From contig OZ316895.1 of NCBI GenBank assembly GCA_973895155.1, forward strand, positions 21,700,001 through 21,764,000: 64,000 nt of DNA, read 5' to 3'. The stretch comes from Marsupella aquatica. Lineage: Eukaryota > Marchantiophyta. The translations under genes and the position numbers were made by a program. Positions 1 through 12,472 of the stretch are shown here, in pieces (positions within the stretch are counted from its first letter, which is position 1; each line of letters opens with the position of its first letter). The notes under the pieces are model-generated. The model searched no databases and was not told the DNA's origin. It saw nothing but the letters and a program-made list of their open reading frames with translations.

Positions 1-1872
1 GAATGAGGAAGAATGGGCGTTACATTGCGTTGCATCTAAGGTGATTTTACAGGGAGCTTTGTGTGATGTATTTCCCTTACTGTACTGATCCCATGTACTC
101 TCTTTCACGTTTGCGAATTGGTGAGTTTCGGACTTCGAGTATGATTTTCTTGAGATTGCTTTGGCCTTCGTCTGGGTTGATTGTCACGCCTTTTCAACAA
201 GAAAAAGACTGGCCATGCCCGCACATCGCTAGTTTAGAAAGTAGGCCAGTATGGAATCGAGATGAAAATCGAAGAATATGGAATTTTCTGTAGAAGTTTG
301 AAGTCCCCTTTTTTGCACAGGTTTGAACCAGACATGCTGGCCTTCACCGGTTGCTACTATGATGGAGGTCCCAAAGAAATCGAGGAACTGGGTGAAATTC
401 GAAAACGTTGGAAAACTCTCCCAGTAAGAATCTTACCTCCTCGGGCTACCTGGAAAGTTTAATGCTTACTGTGGGTGTTTAGCTATGCATATGGCATCCA
501 GTGTCAAGGTGTACGCGAAGGTCCCCACGTTGACTGGATGGATAGGATCCGTAATACAGAGCCAGCCGTTCATTGAGGGCCATGTTGGCAGTTCCATAGT
601 AAGACCAGAACAATCTGCCTCAGTTTGTTAAATATAGAAATATAGGACTTGTGACTAGATATGATCTTTCTAGTCTCTTGTCGAGGAGACTACGGGGTTT
701 CATGGTTTCATTTGTGCCATCAACGTCCAGAGATTTAAGGAAAATGTTTGTATTCCTTAGCTGACCTACGTAAATCTGCTCATATCTCTCTCGCAGGTGG
801 CTGATCCAGTAAGGGCACGTAGAAATGGTAAATGTCCGTTATCGCCCATTGAGGTTGGTCTCTTGCTGAGGGCCTCAGGGTTTGATGATGATACCAACCT
901 CTATGTCGCTTCTGGTGAAGTGTACGGTGGTGAGGAAGCTCTTGCACCATTGAGGGCCCTTTTTCCAAATTTCTACACGAAGGAATCATTAGCTATTGAA
1001 AACGAGTTGAGGCCCTTCCAAAATTACTCATCTCGTATGGCGGCCATTGACTACATCGTTTGCGATGAAAGTGATGTATTTGTGGCCAACAACAATGGAA
1101 ATATGGCTCGCATCCTAGCTGGGCATAGGTAAGAGAACTTTTTGCGGATTACAGAATCTGTGAATGATGTTGTGGCATGAATTTATTGTGACTTTATTCA
1201 CTCGTTCAAATGCTTACTAAAGTATTGGGCGAGTGGTGGAGGCGGATTCCTTATACAAGCATAATTATGAACCGTAAGAGAAGTCCCTGAGTATATGAGG
1301 GTTCATGTTGTGGGCCGTTTTACGAGTTTCACAAACCAGTTGGTGAATACCTGTAACAGTCCGTTCTCATGGCAGTGTCCTTGTGAAATTTATATTGCAG
1401 GCGCTTCAATGGTCACAAGCGCACAATTCGGCCAAATGGAAAAAAACTCTCTCCGCTTTTCCTTTCACGCAATGAACTTGGTTGGCAGCAGTTTGCTGAA
1501 AAAGTTCGACATGCCCAAAGGGGCTACATGGGTGATCCGTATGAAGGGAGTTTGGGAAAAGGAGAGTTTCACGAAAACCCTGCGGCGTGTATTTGTAACT
1601 CAGAAGGTCGATCTTTAGTGGAGCTGGCTGAGGAGCCAAAGCAGAGCAGCAAGCAGCAGGGAAATATAGATGCCAACGCAGTAGATACTAAGTGGCCAGA
1701 GTTGGACGAGTACTTAGACACCTTGAGTGAGAATGCAAAAGTAGATCCTGAAGAAATTGTTCACACAGGACTGATAGGGGAGGAAGTGTTGAATTCTGTC
1801 AAGGAAGATGCCAAATTGGAAGCTAAGCTAGAGGAAGTAGAACGTGAAGAGAATCCCTTATTTTTAGATTAA
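1..1872 (+). CDS. Plant O-fucosyltransferase family protein (5' truncated by window edge)
   Basis: Exons read as <1..40, 321..423, 797..1128 and 1401..1872; all three introns are GT-AG and keep one frame to the TAA. The spliced product has the signatures of the plant GDP-fucose O-fucosyltransferase family (PF10250 type): ALHLRFEPDMLAF, FTGCYYDGG followed by GEIRKRWKTLP, ASGEVYGGEEALAPLRALFP, VCDESDVFVANNNGNMA, GHKRTIRP, and GEFHENPAACIC near the end. Members are Golgi type II membrane glycosyltransferases. The N-terminal membrane anchor and first half of the catalytic domain lie outside the window; about 315 residues are visible. The last 80 residues are an acidic, Glu/Lys-rich tail typical of the subfamily. 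No disruption is seen. The exact acceptor substrate cannot be told from sequence. Confidence 0.93.
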
Positions 1873-2690
1873 GTTATGATGGCAGAGCACCCCCATGTAC
1901 AGTACCATACCTTTTTCTTTTCTCTGATTCTTTTTGGATTGAATTGAACGAAAATCAAAACCAAGGGATTCTCTTGATCTTTATTGAAGAGTTTTGAGGG
2001 CACCACTGAAGCTGAGGTAGAATTGTCGGCTTACAATTTCTGAGGAGCTTATCATGTGATTTGCTGTGTCCAGCAATGGTCACCGATTCCTTGTACAATT
2101 TTGGTGGATACCGCTGGAGAACTTCAAGAGGATGACAAGTTTTGACTGGTGTTTTATGAAAGTGTTATTGATGTTTTGACAGAAATCACTGAGGATCTTC
2201 TAGAGAATGACAATTTGGACCAGTGGATACACATCGACTGCTCTGCTCCTCCCGTTCGCAAAGTTGGAAGACAATGCAAGCTTTTCATTCTACTAGAGCT
2301 GGAATTTGTCCCTGTAGTCAATGCAAGCATTTTAATCTACTAGAGCTGGATGTGTCCCTGTGAAGTAGCAGCCAGATATGAACACGGGTTTATTGCGTTA
2401 TGAGAATTTCTCTAACATGTGACGTGACTCAGGACACCATATGTTGCTATGTCTTGATGTGCATTTACCAGGAAGGAAGCTCGATGGCAAGTCAGAATTG
2501 TATCTCTAATCCACGTTTTGATGAGCTTTATGTCCGAACTGTATCTACGTTCTAATAGCCAGTAACTGTCCTTGCTACATCTTATGATTGTATTTATTAG
2601 CCCCGACTCTTATGATTGTATTTATTAGCCCCGACTCTTATGATTGTAATTATTAGCCCCGACTACCCCATGTTTGAATGTGAATAGTGG
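1873..2690. other. 3' flank of the O-fucosyltransferase gene with small local duplications
   Basis: No gene seen. A segment of about 48 bp around 2275-2300 (GCAAGC...CTAGAGCTGGA...TGTCCCTGT) recurs at 2324-2361. A 28-bp unit (TCTTATGATTGTATTTATTAG plus CCCCGAC) occurs three times in tandem at 2580-2664. The stretch 2510-2600 is also imperfectly repeated at 3530-3600, so sequences like this flank both sides of the dispersed repeat at 2690-3480. A 64-codon open frame at 2149-2343 has no recognisable features and is probably 3' UTR. Confidence 0.5.
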
Positions 2691-3480
2691 GAAGGACAAT
2701 ACAAGAATTATTAAAATATATTCTCTATTGAATAGCATAAAAGATAATAAAAAAATATTAAAATATATTCTTTATTCATATTCTTGAAGGGTAATGACAT
2801 GATAAAAAAATTCATCATTTTAATAGTCATATATAATATATCATTCTCCTTTATGTACATACGAGCCCAATGCTAGTGCGTTGCACTGTGCAAGGAGGGC
2901 CGGTCCCATAGGGAGAAAGCGTGGAATGTAAACGTGGGAAGGGAGGCGAGCGAGGCAGGCAGCCAGGAGGGCACGAAGCCCTATGCACGGAAGGGAGGCA
3001 TGGTGAGGCAGGGCCCGAAGCCCTATGCACGGAAGGGAGCAATTACGTGGGCCTGCGCCTGCCTGGGTGCGTCGTTCCTGGCATGCGAGTCTCTTTAAAC
3101 GATCGGACGGATACGAAAAAAGAGATGCTTTAATCTGACGGTTCAGTTTCATTCCCGCTGATATTCAAATTCATAACGGGACGACGGACGAAAGTGACCA
3201 AATGGACGGGATTGCCTATTATATTGTTAGATTAATCTTTTTGTATTCACACATATGTTGTGGTGGGGCCATAGTGCCTATATTTTTTGAATGTAAATAC
3301 TTAAAAGTTATCACAAAAAATTGACATGTCTATACATCATAGTCATGTCATGAGTGTCTCCCATGCACATGATGGCCATAGAGTTACTGTCTAGAGATTT
3401 CATTCTAGACTTAGTCTCTTAAAAGTAGAGTTCACTTGGCGCTTTTATAGTAAGATACAACAATACCTTTCCCCTGGAAG
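2690..3480. repeat. Dispersed repeat family, copy A (interrupted by a Helitron)
   Basis: An AT-rich start (TATATCATTCTCCTTTATG) and a later part (TTTTTTGAATGTAAATA, GGCCATAGAGTTA, GTCTAGAG then TTCATTCTAGAC) match in the same order at 37260-37735 (copy B). The second half also matches at 59225-59400 (copy C). Copy A is split by the insertion at 2862-3231. No coding capacity is seen; the family type is unknown. Confidence 0.6.
2862..3231 (-). mobile_element. Short non-autonomous Helitron
   Basis: Read on the minus strand the element starts TCTAACAATATAATAGG and ends with a short palindromic stretch GTGCAACGCAC followed by TAGCATTGGGCTCG. The base before the 5' end is A and the base after the 3' end is T, the usual Helitron A/T target. 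Comparison with copy B of the host repeat shows the DNA is an insertion between TTATGTACAT and the ACATATGTTG region. The 5' and 3' ends match those of the larger element at 59661-61406. The terminal tetranucleotide is CTCG rather than the usual CTRR. Inside are two direct copies of a 30-bp segment (AGCCCTATGCACGGAAGGGAG). There is no Rep/helicase gene. Confidence 0.72.
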
Positions 3481-3770
3481 ATGGCAGCCTGTGTTATCAT
3501 GTGCATTTACTAGAGCTCGATGGTATTTCCTTATTGTATCTATAATCTAATCGCCAATACCTGTCGTTGCAATATCTTTTGATTGTTTTTACATAACGAG
3601 ATTATATGTGAGACAAGATGGTGTTCCATGGTGTAGCCAGGTTAATACCATTATATGGTGAATACACCTTTCAGATTTTGTCTTATTCATAGTTTTCATG
3701 TCATATATTTTTTATTTCAGCGCCCCTTATCAAGGGGCAGCCTGTGTATCATATACATTTTAAATTAATT

Positions 3771-4000
3771 TATGGACCCCTCTAATTTTTAGTAACTAAA
3801 TTATTTTGAACTTATATTGGTAGCCCTTTATAAATTTTAATGTAAATTTATGGACCCCTCTAATTTTTAGTAACTAAAGCATTTTGAACTTATTTTGGTA
3901 GCCCCTTTATAAATTTTAATGTAAAAATATGGACCCCTCTAATTTTTAGTAACTAAAGTATTTTGAACTTATTTTGGTAGCCCCTTTATAAATTTTAATG
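3771..4000. repeat. Three tandem copies of a 78-79 bp unit
   Basis: Units start at 3771, 3849 and 3928 with TATGGACCCCTCTAATTTTT and end with GCCCCTTTATAAATTTTAATG. They are nearly identical, suggesting recent amplification. No coding potential. Confidence 0.9.
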
Positions 4001-4254
4001 TTTGTTATTTATTAGAGATGAAATGAATGGCTCTACCACTTGAATGTTTTCATGAATGAGAGAAATGATTATGACTGTGTCTTAAGTTCTCCTCATATTT
4101 TTCTTTCCTATGTTTATGGTTTTTATTGAAATGAGTGTCATTCATTGAAATTAGTGCACACATTGTAGCATACTTGATTGTACTTTTCATTGGTCACTGT
4201 GCACTAATCCTTCTAATTATGTTTTCATATTTTATTTACTTTCAAATCACTACA

Positions 4255-4993
4255 AAAATACAAGCATGTTCCAGGATGAGCATGATATATATACCAAAGA
4301 GGTCATTTGTCATAAGAACGCTGAAGTAATGTCTCCATGTCCATTATTTAACCAGGTCCATACTAAAGAGGTCCTTGGTCACAGGACGATGGGACTATGT
4401 CGATACCAAAGAGCTCTTTGGTATGGATCTTGGTCACACGAAGATGGAACAGATGTCTTACTTTTCCTCCCAAATGTATTTTCTACCAAAACACTTTACC
4501 ACATCTATGTTAGCTTTTTTCATACAGAATGTATTTGCTACTAAAATACTCTACCACAACTATCCTAGCTTGAGCTACCAACGGTAGATAGACATTGATG
4601 TCTTTGTGTCCATATTTCTGCCTCCTAGATTTATATTACTACTAAAGTGCCCTACGGCAAGTATCTTAGGTTGGGGTATGATCTGGGTACCATCTGCAGT
4701 ACCAGCTGCTTGACTCACTTCCTTCAGTGAATAAAGATAACTTCCAAACGGAGTGAAGAGAAGCTCTCCTATGAAGCTAACCTCCAAAGGGGTGGAAAGA
4801 AGGCAATTTTGGGTGAAGAAAAATTTGTACGTTGAGGTCTCACTGTTTGACTTCACTTCATTCAGTCAATAAAGATAACCTCCAAAGGGAGTGAAGAGCA
4901 GCTCTTTAATAAAACTAACCTCCAACTGGGTGGAAAGAAGTCAATTGTAAGAGAAGAGAAGAGAAGAGAAGAGAAGAGAAGAGAAGAGAAGAG
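4255..4993. repeat. Imperfect local repeats and a GAAGA microsatellite
   Basis: Between 4290 and 4440, a motif of the type ACCAAAGAGGTC(A/C)TTGGTCA recurs about every 80 bp. At 4445-4570 a segment with AATGTATTT(T/G)CTAC(C/T)AAAA is duplicated. At about 4705-4945 a segment of about 135 bp (CTTCATTCAGT(G/C)AATAAAGATAAC ... GGTGGAAAGAAG) is present twice in tandem. A pure (GAAGA)n tract follows at 4951-4993. No gene is seen between 4000 and 5800. Confidence 0.65.
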
Positions 4994-5234
4994 TTCCAGC
5001 CAATGTAGATCTCACCCAATGTAGTCAAAGTTTGATAATTTTATATATTTAGATGATTCAGTGTGTTTTTTATAGAAGAGTTAACTGAGAAAAGAGTTAG
5101 GAGAACACTTATTGTAACATACTATGTTGGACTAAGGTCAGGTCAAGGTGTAAATATGGGGTCACTTTAATAGAAACCCTGCCCCCTAACCGGTCACTGT
5201 TTATTTGCCTGGGCAAATAGAAACCCTGCCCCTA

Positions 5235-5253
5235 CCCCCCCCCCCCCCCCCCC
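5235..5253. repeat. Poly-C homopolymer
   Basis: An almost uninterrupted run of C of about 18 bases, flanked by two copies of TAGAAACCCTGCCCC (5171 and 5218). Length at such tracts is often wrong in assemblies. Confidence 0.9.
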
Positions 5254-5583
5254 TCCTTATAGGAATTTTTTTCTTTCTGCCTTTGTGACCTATGAGTCGG
5301 TTTGGGGCCTTGTACTTTGGCACTATGATATATATATATTTCACCCATCTTGATGAGACTAACACTAACATGTCTCCTGGTTTGGCGTTTTTGTACTTGC
5401 AATCAAGGGGTATTCCAATTGAATAAGTGCAGGAAGTGATCACTTACTGTAGTTCCTCAGTGGGGTCATTGTAGTGTGCAATAAAACAGTAAAAACATTC
5501 CTTGCACAAACCTTTTTTTTTACTTATATGACCCCTATTTCTCTATATCCAACTGCTTTGCTAACAACAACCTGGTGGTCCAT

Positions 5584-5750
5584 TTTTGGAGTCTTAGAAA
5601 CACTAAAACTACAAGGGGAAACAATTGTCTTTTGGCTAGACATTTGGAGTCTTAAAAAAACACTAAAAATACAAGGGGAAACAAATGTCTTTTGGCTAGC
5701 CATTTGGAGTCTTAGAAAAACACTAAAACTACAAAGGGCAACAAAAGGGA
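5584..5750. repeat. Three tandem copies of a unit of about 61 bp
   Basis: The unit contains TTGGAGTCTTAGAAA(AA)CACTAAAA(C/A)TACAAGGGGAAACAA and TTTTGGCTAG; copies begin near 5586, 5645 and 5704. It gives a short repetitive open frame that I do not consider a gene. Confidence 0.85.
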
Positions 5751-5760
5751 TTTAAAATCA

Positions 5761-6786
5761 CTACTGTAGTGGCTCGCTAAAACCACTCTCCTGGCTATCA
5801 AATTTCTTGTTGGCTCCCATTATACTATACCTCTCCTAAGCATACCATACCCATGGGGTAGTGAGCTGGATAAACCCTGCCCCACACACGAAGTTGGATA
5901 AACCCTCGATCCGAAGTGAGAAGGGGAGACAGGAGGACGAGAGACACAGAACTCATCATTTCTCGTCCTCAATAATGGGAAAGAAACATCTTTCCAATTC
6001 CACAAGTCCGCCAATGCTCTGCTGCGGCCATCAGAAATCGAGAACAGATTCCGCAACCTCGGCAGTGTTTCAGGCTTCGTTTCAATCAATGCGAATGCAC
6101 GAGGAGGATGAGGAGCGATCACATGTTAAGGGTTCTGGGTAGTAAGTGTTCGTCGCTCTTCAGCAGAGTGATCAATCGCCAGCTATGGATGGGCGCATGT
6201 TCGTCAGCAGCTGTGGAATGGCAATCCTGATGCCGCTCTGAGGAAGGCTGGCAGGAGGGACGGAAGGGGGCGGAATCCATGCTAATTGTATTCGGTATGG
6301 GTCGGTTGCTGTAGCCCTCTCTTTCTCCTTGAACGTGTGGATGAATTTGCGAAGAATGCAGTTCGGGCCGTAGCACAATTGCATTTGATGTTGAAGCTTT
6401 GCAACAACAGAGACGACAGCATAGCACAGCACAGCATAGCAAATCAAGTCTGGGACATGAGTGAATGAAATATTGAATGAACTTGTTTTCGAACTTCAAA
6501 GGTCTTGTGGCAGCATCCCCTGGGAATGAATGGACGAATGAATGAATGCATATTTTTTTATGTCAAATTTTTTATGGCTGCAGCCTTTGGCATACAGCAA
6601 TTGGTTAGTGAATGCTTTTTAACATCACGTTTCTCGTGGCAGCATCCTCTGGGGATCTGCCCTGCAATCACTTTAATTCAATTCGAAGACATAAAGTTCG
6701 GCGGTAGCAGATTTTTCTTAGTGCAAGGAGGTAAGGAGACAAAGTGCCGTCGCTCCAGACCTACCAGTATACAGTGATTCCGAAGT
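5761..6786 (+). promoter_or_regulatory. Upstream region of the pTAC2-like gene
   Basis: No supported gene in this 1-kb stretch. It probably holds the promoter and 5' UTR of the PPR-SMR gene starting at 6787. A motif GTGGCAGCATCC(C/T)CTGGG occurs at 6507 and 6637, and a GAAT microsatellite lies at 6526-6551. Open frames on the minus strand (6119-6499) have low-complexity composition and no family match. A TATA box or transcript start could not be assigned with confidence. Confidence 0.35.
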
Positions 6787-9700
6787 ATGGCGCTCCGAAT
6801 GTATGCGGCTGCTGTTGACATTGCAAGTAGGCAATCATGTGAATGCGGTGGCAAATCCGTGCAACGCAAGGGTTTTGAGCTCAGGGAGCAAACATCGCTC
6901 CACGGAACTTCACTGGCGAAAAATCCGCATCAGCCATTTGCAATTAGTGGTCTCTCGGTGAAGAATCTTTTGAACAGAAGAGGCAGAGCAAGGGTGCAGG
7001 CAGAATACAATATGGAGAGATACAATTCCGAGAGATTCAGTGAAGGAGGAGAGGGGCAGAAGGATCAGAAGGGTTTTGTGAGGAGGTACAAGAAGCCAGG
7101 GCCGAGAATGAGGATAGCACCACAGATGCCTGACGCTCCGGAAGTGGAGAAAGGGAAATACAGGCAGGAGGTTGAGACTGCGATCAACGCACTTAGCTCT
7201 CTTCCTCCACGAGGCAGCATTGCCCGCTGCATGGATTCTTACAAGAACAAAATTTCCCTCAACGACTTCTCCTTGATCTTCCGGGAGTTTGCCCAGCGAG
7301 GAGACTGGCAACGAGCCCTCCGACTCTTCAAGTACATGCAGAGGCAGCAGTGGTGCAAACCCAACGAGCATGTGTACACCATCATGATTGGCATCCTGGG
7401 AAGAGAGGGCATGCTGGATAGAGCCGCTGAGCTCTTTGAGGAGATGCCAAACAATGATGTGGACTGGAATGTCTACTCCTTCACAGCTCTCATTAACGCC
7501 TATGGGCGCAATGGGCAGCACGAGGCATCTCTCCACCTCCTGGCCAGAATGAAGAGAGAGCGAGTGACTCCCAACTTAATCACTTACAACACTGTGATCA
7601 ATGCTTGTGCAAAGGGTGGGCTGGAATGGGAAGGCCTTCTTGGTTTGTTTGCACAGATGAGGCATGAAGGCATTCAGCCTGACATCATCACCTACAACAC
7701 TTTGCTGAGTGCCTGCAGTAGTAGGGGCCTTGTGGACGAGGCAGGAATGGTGTTCCGCACCATGAATGAGGCCGGTGTAATGCCTGATTTGGTTACCTAC
7801 AGCTCTCTTGTGGATACATATGGGCAAGCAGGGAATTATGAGGGCGCAGCAGAGCTCTTGAGGGAGATGGAGAGCTCAGGCAACGTTCCTGATGTTGTGG
7901 CTTACAATGTGCTCATTGAGGCCTATACGAAAGATAACAACGTCCAAGCAGCCAACCGAATCTTCAAACAAATGCAACAGGCAGGGTGCTCTCCGAATGT
8001 TGAAACTTTCAGCACTCTCCTGGAAGCTTATGGTAAGCAAGGAAGGTATGATGACGTCAGGGCAATGGTTCTGGACATGAAGAGCAGGGGAACTGAGCCG
8101 AATGTGGGCACTTACAACACTCTCATTGAGTTATTTGGCCATGGCGGGTATTGGAGAGAAGCGGTGAGCATGTTCAATGACGTGGTTGAGGGGAATGTGG
8201 TTCCAGGTCTGGACACGTATACTGGATTACTCTTCTCGTGTGGAAAAGGGGGTCTTCACAAGGAGGCTGCCAAGATTTTTCGCCACATGCAGCAGTGTGG
8301 CATCAATCCCCCTGTAGAGGTGTACACTGGCCTGATAAACTCGTACGGGAAAGCAGCCATGTACAGAGAAGCAGGCAGCACATTCCATGGTATGGTTGAG
8401 GCTCAATGTGATCCCGACCAAGCCACATACAACGCCCTCATTGAAGCTTATTCTACAGGAGGTTTGTTCAAAGAAGCGGGAGCTGCTTTGTGGAGCATGC
8501 ATGAGTCTGGGTATTCTCCCAATGTGCAAACCTTCAATTCTCTTATCCAGGCCTATGGAAAAGGTGGGTTGTTTGATGATGCGGTTGAGGTGTTCAGAGA
8601 TATGCAGGAAGCAAGGTGCCCTCCAAATCAGCAAACATATGCAGCACTCTTAAGTGTGTATTGTGCGGCTGGCCTTTTTGATGAGGCCAGGGCTCAGTTT
8701 TTGGAGATGAAGGAAGGTGGTTTGGTACCTGAGGTCACGGCTTACTGTCTCATGCTGTCTATCTGTGCAAGACGAAACAGGTATGGAATCTAGTGTACAT
8801 TTGCCTTGATGAGTTCGCTAGATTCCTTATTATTTGCTGTTGTGTATGCTTAGGCCACTTCGACTGGCATCCATTCTAGCATGAAGCAGAAGCGAGGCTC
8901 TTGAATTTAGTAGTCCGGATTCTGAATGTCCGCATTTCCGACCAAAACATATATGTTAACTATAAACCCATGTGAAATATATGCAAGTTAGGGTAAACAT
9001 GTATGAAACCTTTGTGAAAGTTATGTAGATTACAGGTAAATCTGTATAAACATCTTTAACAGCTTAAATCCTCACTTCTCTCAAGTCTGCAAATTCTTGT
9101 CAAATTGAATTGGCGAACTTGAGAGAGGGGATGACTTTCGAGAAGCTTTCTGAATCCCTAAGACAGGATTCTTTCTCTTAGACACTTCTCAGCATTTCTT
9201 ACGATATCGTTGTGGATGTAATTTACAGGTGGGACGATGTTAGCAAGCTGCTTGAGGAGATGCAGGGGCATAGGATGCCTACTCTTCATCAGTTGGTGGC
9301 TGGCATTATCGCAGGAGATTATGATTCAGGTGCTAATTGGCAGCTGGTGGAACACGTGCTGGATAATCTCAAAGTCGAAGGCGTAGGCCATAATCTGGAG
9401 TTCTACAATGCCTTTCTGGAAGCTTTGTGGTACTTTGGTCAAAAAGAGCGTGCAGCACGAACATTAGAAGAAGGCAGGAAGCGGGGTGTGTTCATGGAAG
9501 CTTTTAAGAAATCCCGCAATATGTGGGCTGTGGATGTTCACCGGTGAGTTCCTGGCTTACAGTTAACAGCCTGCAATGCTTGTAGTTTTCTTGTGCCGCT
9601 TCGTAAGGTGAAAAAATGATTGTCTTCTCATTCTGACAGTGGGAGATTGTCACTTTCCCGGATAATATTGCTGATAGCGTATGGCTTTACCCGCACTAAG

Positions 9701-10642
9701 ACCACTCGATAGTGAGGGGGTGTGAGTGGGGCAGTAAAGACCAAGAAGGGCTGCATCAATTTCGAATTCTTATTCATCATTTTGTTGTTTGTGGGGTGAG
9801 AAGAATGTCCACAGGAGCGGCATTGACGACGCTTATAATGTGGCTCAGTGAAATGTCAACAGCAACGAGTAACGGAGAAGAGCTCCCTCCTATTGTCAGC
9901 ATTGTAACAAAGTGAGTAATACACCTCTTGGTTTCACCCCAGTTATGCTATCATGAGCGTCCTTCCCATCTCCCTACTGACTTCTTCGTACCAGGTCTTG
10001 AGTTTCGTAATGCCTCTTGACTTTGTCCGTTGGAAGCGCATGCATGCCGCTTTCTTCCCATTTTTGTAAAACGCATTGCTTACTAGTCTTACCTAATAAA
10101 TCTTTTAACTTGACAGATGATCACAGATATGAATTTTGTCTTAAGCTGATCTACGAAAGAATTTGGCAATCAGTTTGTGCGTGTTTTTAGAATTGCATTC
10201 ACGTTTTGATTGTTTCACTTGATTCTACCCTTGTTCTTGACCACAGTGAAAATCTCATTTGTTTCACATTCAGATGATCATAAATCGTCGCTAAACTGGT
10301 TATGAATACTCCATGATAGTTTCAGAATCTACCTCATTATATCTGAAATTGGAATTCGGGTGCAGGTGGGGAGACTCGGGCGAAGGTAGTGACTTGAAGG
10401 AAGTGCCCATTGCAAAAGCAGTCTCTAGTGTTCTTCAAAGTCTGCGTGCTCCTTTTGCATTTGCTCCTTGGAACGAAGGCAGGATAGTGAGTCGAGCACG
10501 AGTCCTCCAACCATGGTTGTCAAATACATCCCTTCCAGCGTCTTTATGTCTAGTAAATATTCCTCTTCCTCTTCTGCCCTCTGATGGGAAAAATCTTGTA
10601 GCTAAGTCCAATTATGGCAGAACAAGAGACTTGGCCACATAG
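6787..10642 (+). CDS. PTAC2: Plastid PPR-SMR protein, pTAC2-like
   Basis: Four coding exons: 6787..8780, 9229..9543, 9804..9911 and 10366..10642. They give 2694 nt, 897 aa, ending in TAG, all with GT-AG introns. Residues 1-70 are a Ser/Arg-rich plastid-transit-like leader. Residues about 155-660 hold roughly 14 pentatricopeptide repeats of the form YNTLI.AYG..G....A..LF..M...G..P. Exons 2-4 encode the C-terminal SMR domain, starting at WAVDVHRMSTGAA, and IAKAVSSVLQ and APWNEGRI further on are as in Arabidopsis pTAC2. The conserved NWQLVEHVLD and WYFGQKERAARTL blocks support orthology. pTAC2 is a component of the plastid-encoded RNA polymerase transcriptional complex and acts in chloroplast gene expression. 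Arabidopsis pTAC2 is close in length (about 860 aa). No lesion is visible. Confidence 0.94.
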
Positions 10643-12472
10643 TAAAATGTTTCTTTTATCATTGATGGTGCAATTCTTTTCTTCTTCCTTCCTGTGGTTG
10701 TCTGGCCATAGCTGTGAAGTTATTCCCCCAAATGATTGTAATTTGCCATTTCTTACCGCAGTGTTCTCCCCTTTCAGTTCATAAAGCATGATAGGATGAC
10801 CCTGCACTTTTTCCGGCCTGGAAGGCAGGTTCTTGAAGGACCAAGACACGTCTTGAAACTAAAAGCTCACGATTGAGCACTGAGAGGTTGACTGGGTGTA
10901 CTGAACCTATTGGAGGCGGGCTTGGGGTAGGTTGAGGGCCATGGGTATTAATCCAAATTAATGGGAAGGGCGGCTTTATCCAGTTTGAGTGTCCCGTTAA
11001 AGGTTCATTCAGCTACATCACCTGGTTGACGGCCTAGATTCGTGTAATAGGGAGTTTCCTTGAGATATCGATCTCTAGTGTAGCCTTGGTTTGGGCTGTT
11101 GTTTCGCTGAACGTGGCTAGGGTTCTTTTAACCATCGTGAGTGGACAGGGGATCCCTAAGTGAGGACTAGTAACTGCGGCCTAATTGATTTAAGCTACAC
11201 TAGAGATCGAAGTGAAATTTTGTTTTGGGTCCGCTAAACATGACGCCATGGAGTATATGACTCAGGCGACGAATTTAGGGCTCAGGTAGACAACAATGTT
11301 GGTTGGGAAGGGACATGGGTTTCGTTTTTACCTTGGGACAGAAACCAGGGTTCTGCAGCCCTGAAGGAGACCTGGAATACCCCGAAATATTGCCCAAAAT
11401 TTGGGTCCGGAGTGGTGGATATAAAAGGAGACCTAGCTGGCTGGAGTCAATCCGTGTGCCTTTCTTGTTCGCCTTTCCGATTACAGTGATTATTATTTAA
11501 ATGATTTGCATGACCATCGTCTGGAGAAACTGTTTGAAGCTTGATCGTGCAGGACGACCGGTTGTGCATCAGCAGGGATGAATGAATGGATGATTTTGAA
11601 GTCCGTGGGACCAAGATTTTACAACAGCCTCGTACCCGGGAGACTGTCTAGATCTCCGGTGGACATGTAACGAATATAAGAAACCTTTTATGATCCAAGT
11701 GCTAAACATAGATAGGGCAAGTCACGGCGGATACTTGGATCTTTGTTCTCTCCTAGGCAATTACTAGGGAATGAACACAGCGACGTACTCATGTTCTTAG
11801 TCTAAAAACTGGTGTACATACACGGTTATAAACGGTCTCCTACTAATTTACAAACTTCGTACTGCAGTCCTTACAAACTCTCCTTAAGTAAAAGAGATTC
11901 CTCCAATTGCCAATAGCGAGCATATGACCTATGCATAGATAAGTTGCAGAGGTTGAGATAGGCTCCAAGTTCAGAGTGACCACTGGACTGATGATGGTTG
12001 TAGACCTTACTCGTCTATCACCATTTGTGTTTCCAGCCTCACTCTCCTCCAATCATCCCCAGTCCTTTTGCCATGTACGTGGGAGTTTAAAGTGAGTTTA
12101 TCAGTCCCTAAAAGGATCAATGGTACTCTCCCGAGGGTTACGGTAAACAATAGGTGAAGATTTCTGATTCTGACAGGCTATCCTATTGGATCTGAGTTTT
12201 TTGTGAAGGATTTTCCTAGAAAATTATATTTCACTGCAAAAAGCCTGACCCACAGCAGCCGTGATGTACAATTGCAACTGCATTCCAATGTGTGAATACA
12301 ATCACATCTTCCACCCTCCATAGTTTAGAACCCAAGGCGAAGTATACTCCACCAAAATGACATAGAAAGGAACAGGCTGGTCACTGTTCAACGCTGTCAT
12401 ATACTGAACATGGTGGGACTGCCCACCGATACAATTAGAGAGTAGGCAGGGATCTCAAACTCTCGTCATCTT
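10643..12472. other. Intergenic region between convergent genes, with an inverted repeat
   Basis: No gene seen. It lies between the 3' ends of the pTAC2-like gene (+) and the oxygenase gene (-). A 16-bp perfect inverted repeat (CGATCTCTAGTGTAGC) occurs at 11069-11084 and 11194-11209 with a spacer of about 110 bp. No target duplication could be recognised. Small open frames here lack features. Confidence 0.4.

Noticed and set aside
6119-6499. Minus-strand frame of 126 codons upstream of the pTAC2-like gene.
   Set aside because: Cys/Leu-rich translation of low-complexity DNA, no family features, overlaps the likely promoter and 5' UTR.
6910-8634. Long minus-strand frames (up to 208 codons) opposite the PPR gene.
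   Set aside because: They are antisense shadows of the GC-rich PPR coding exon.
11069-11209. A 16-bp inverted repeat that might mark a DNA transposon.
   Set aside because: No target duplication or related copy in the window; kept only as an inverted repeat in the intergenic entry.
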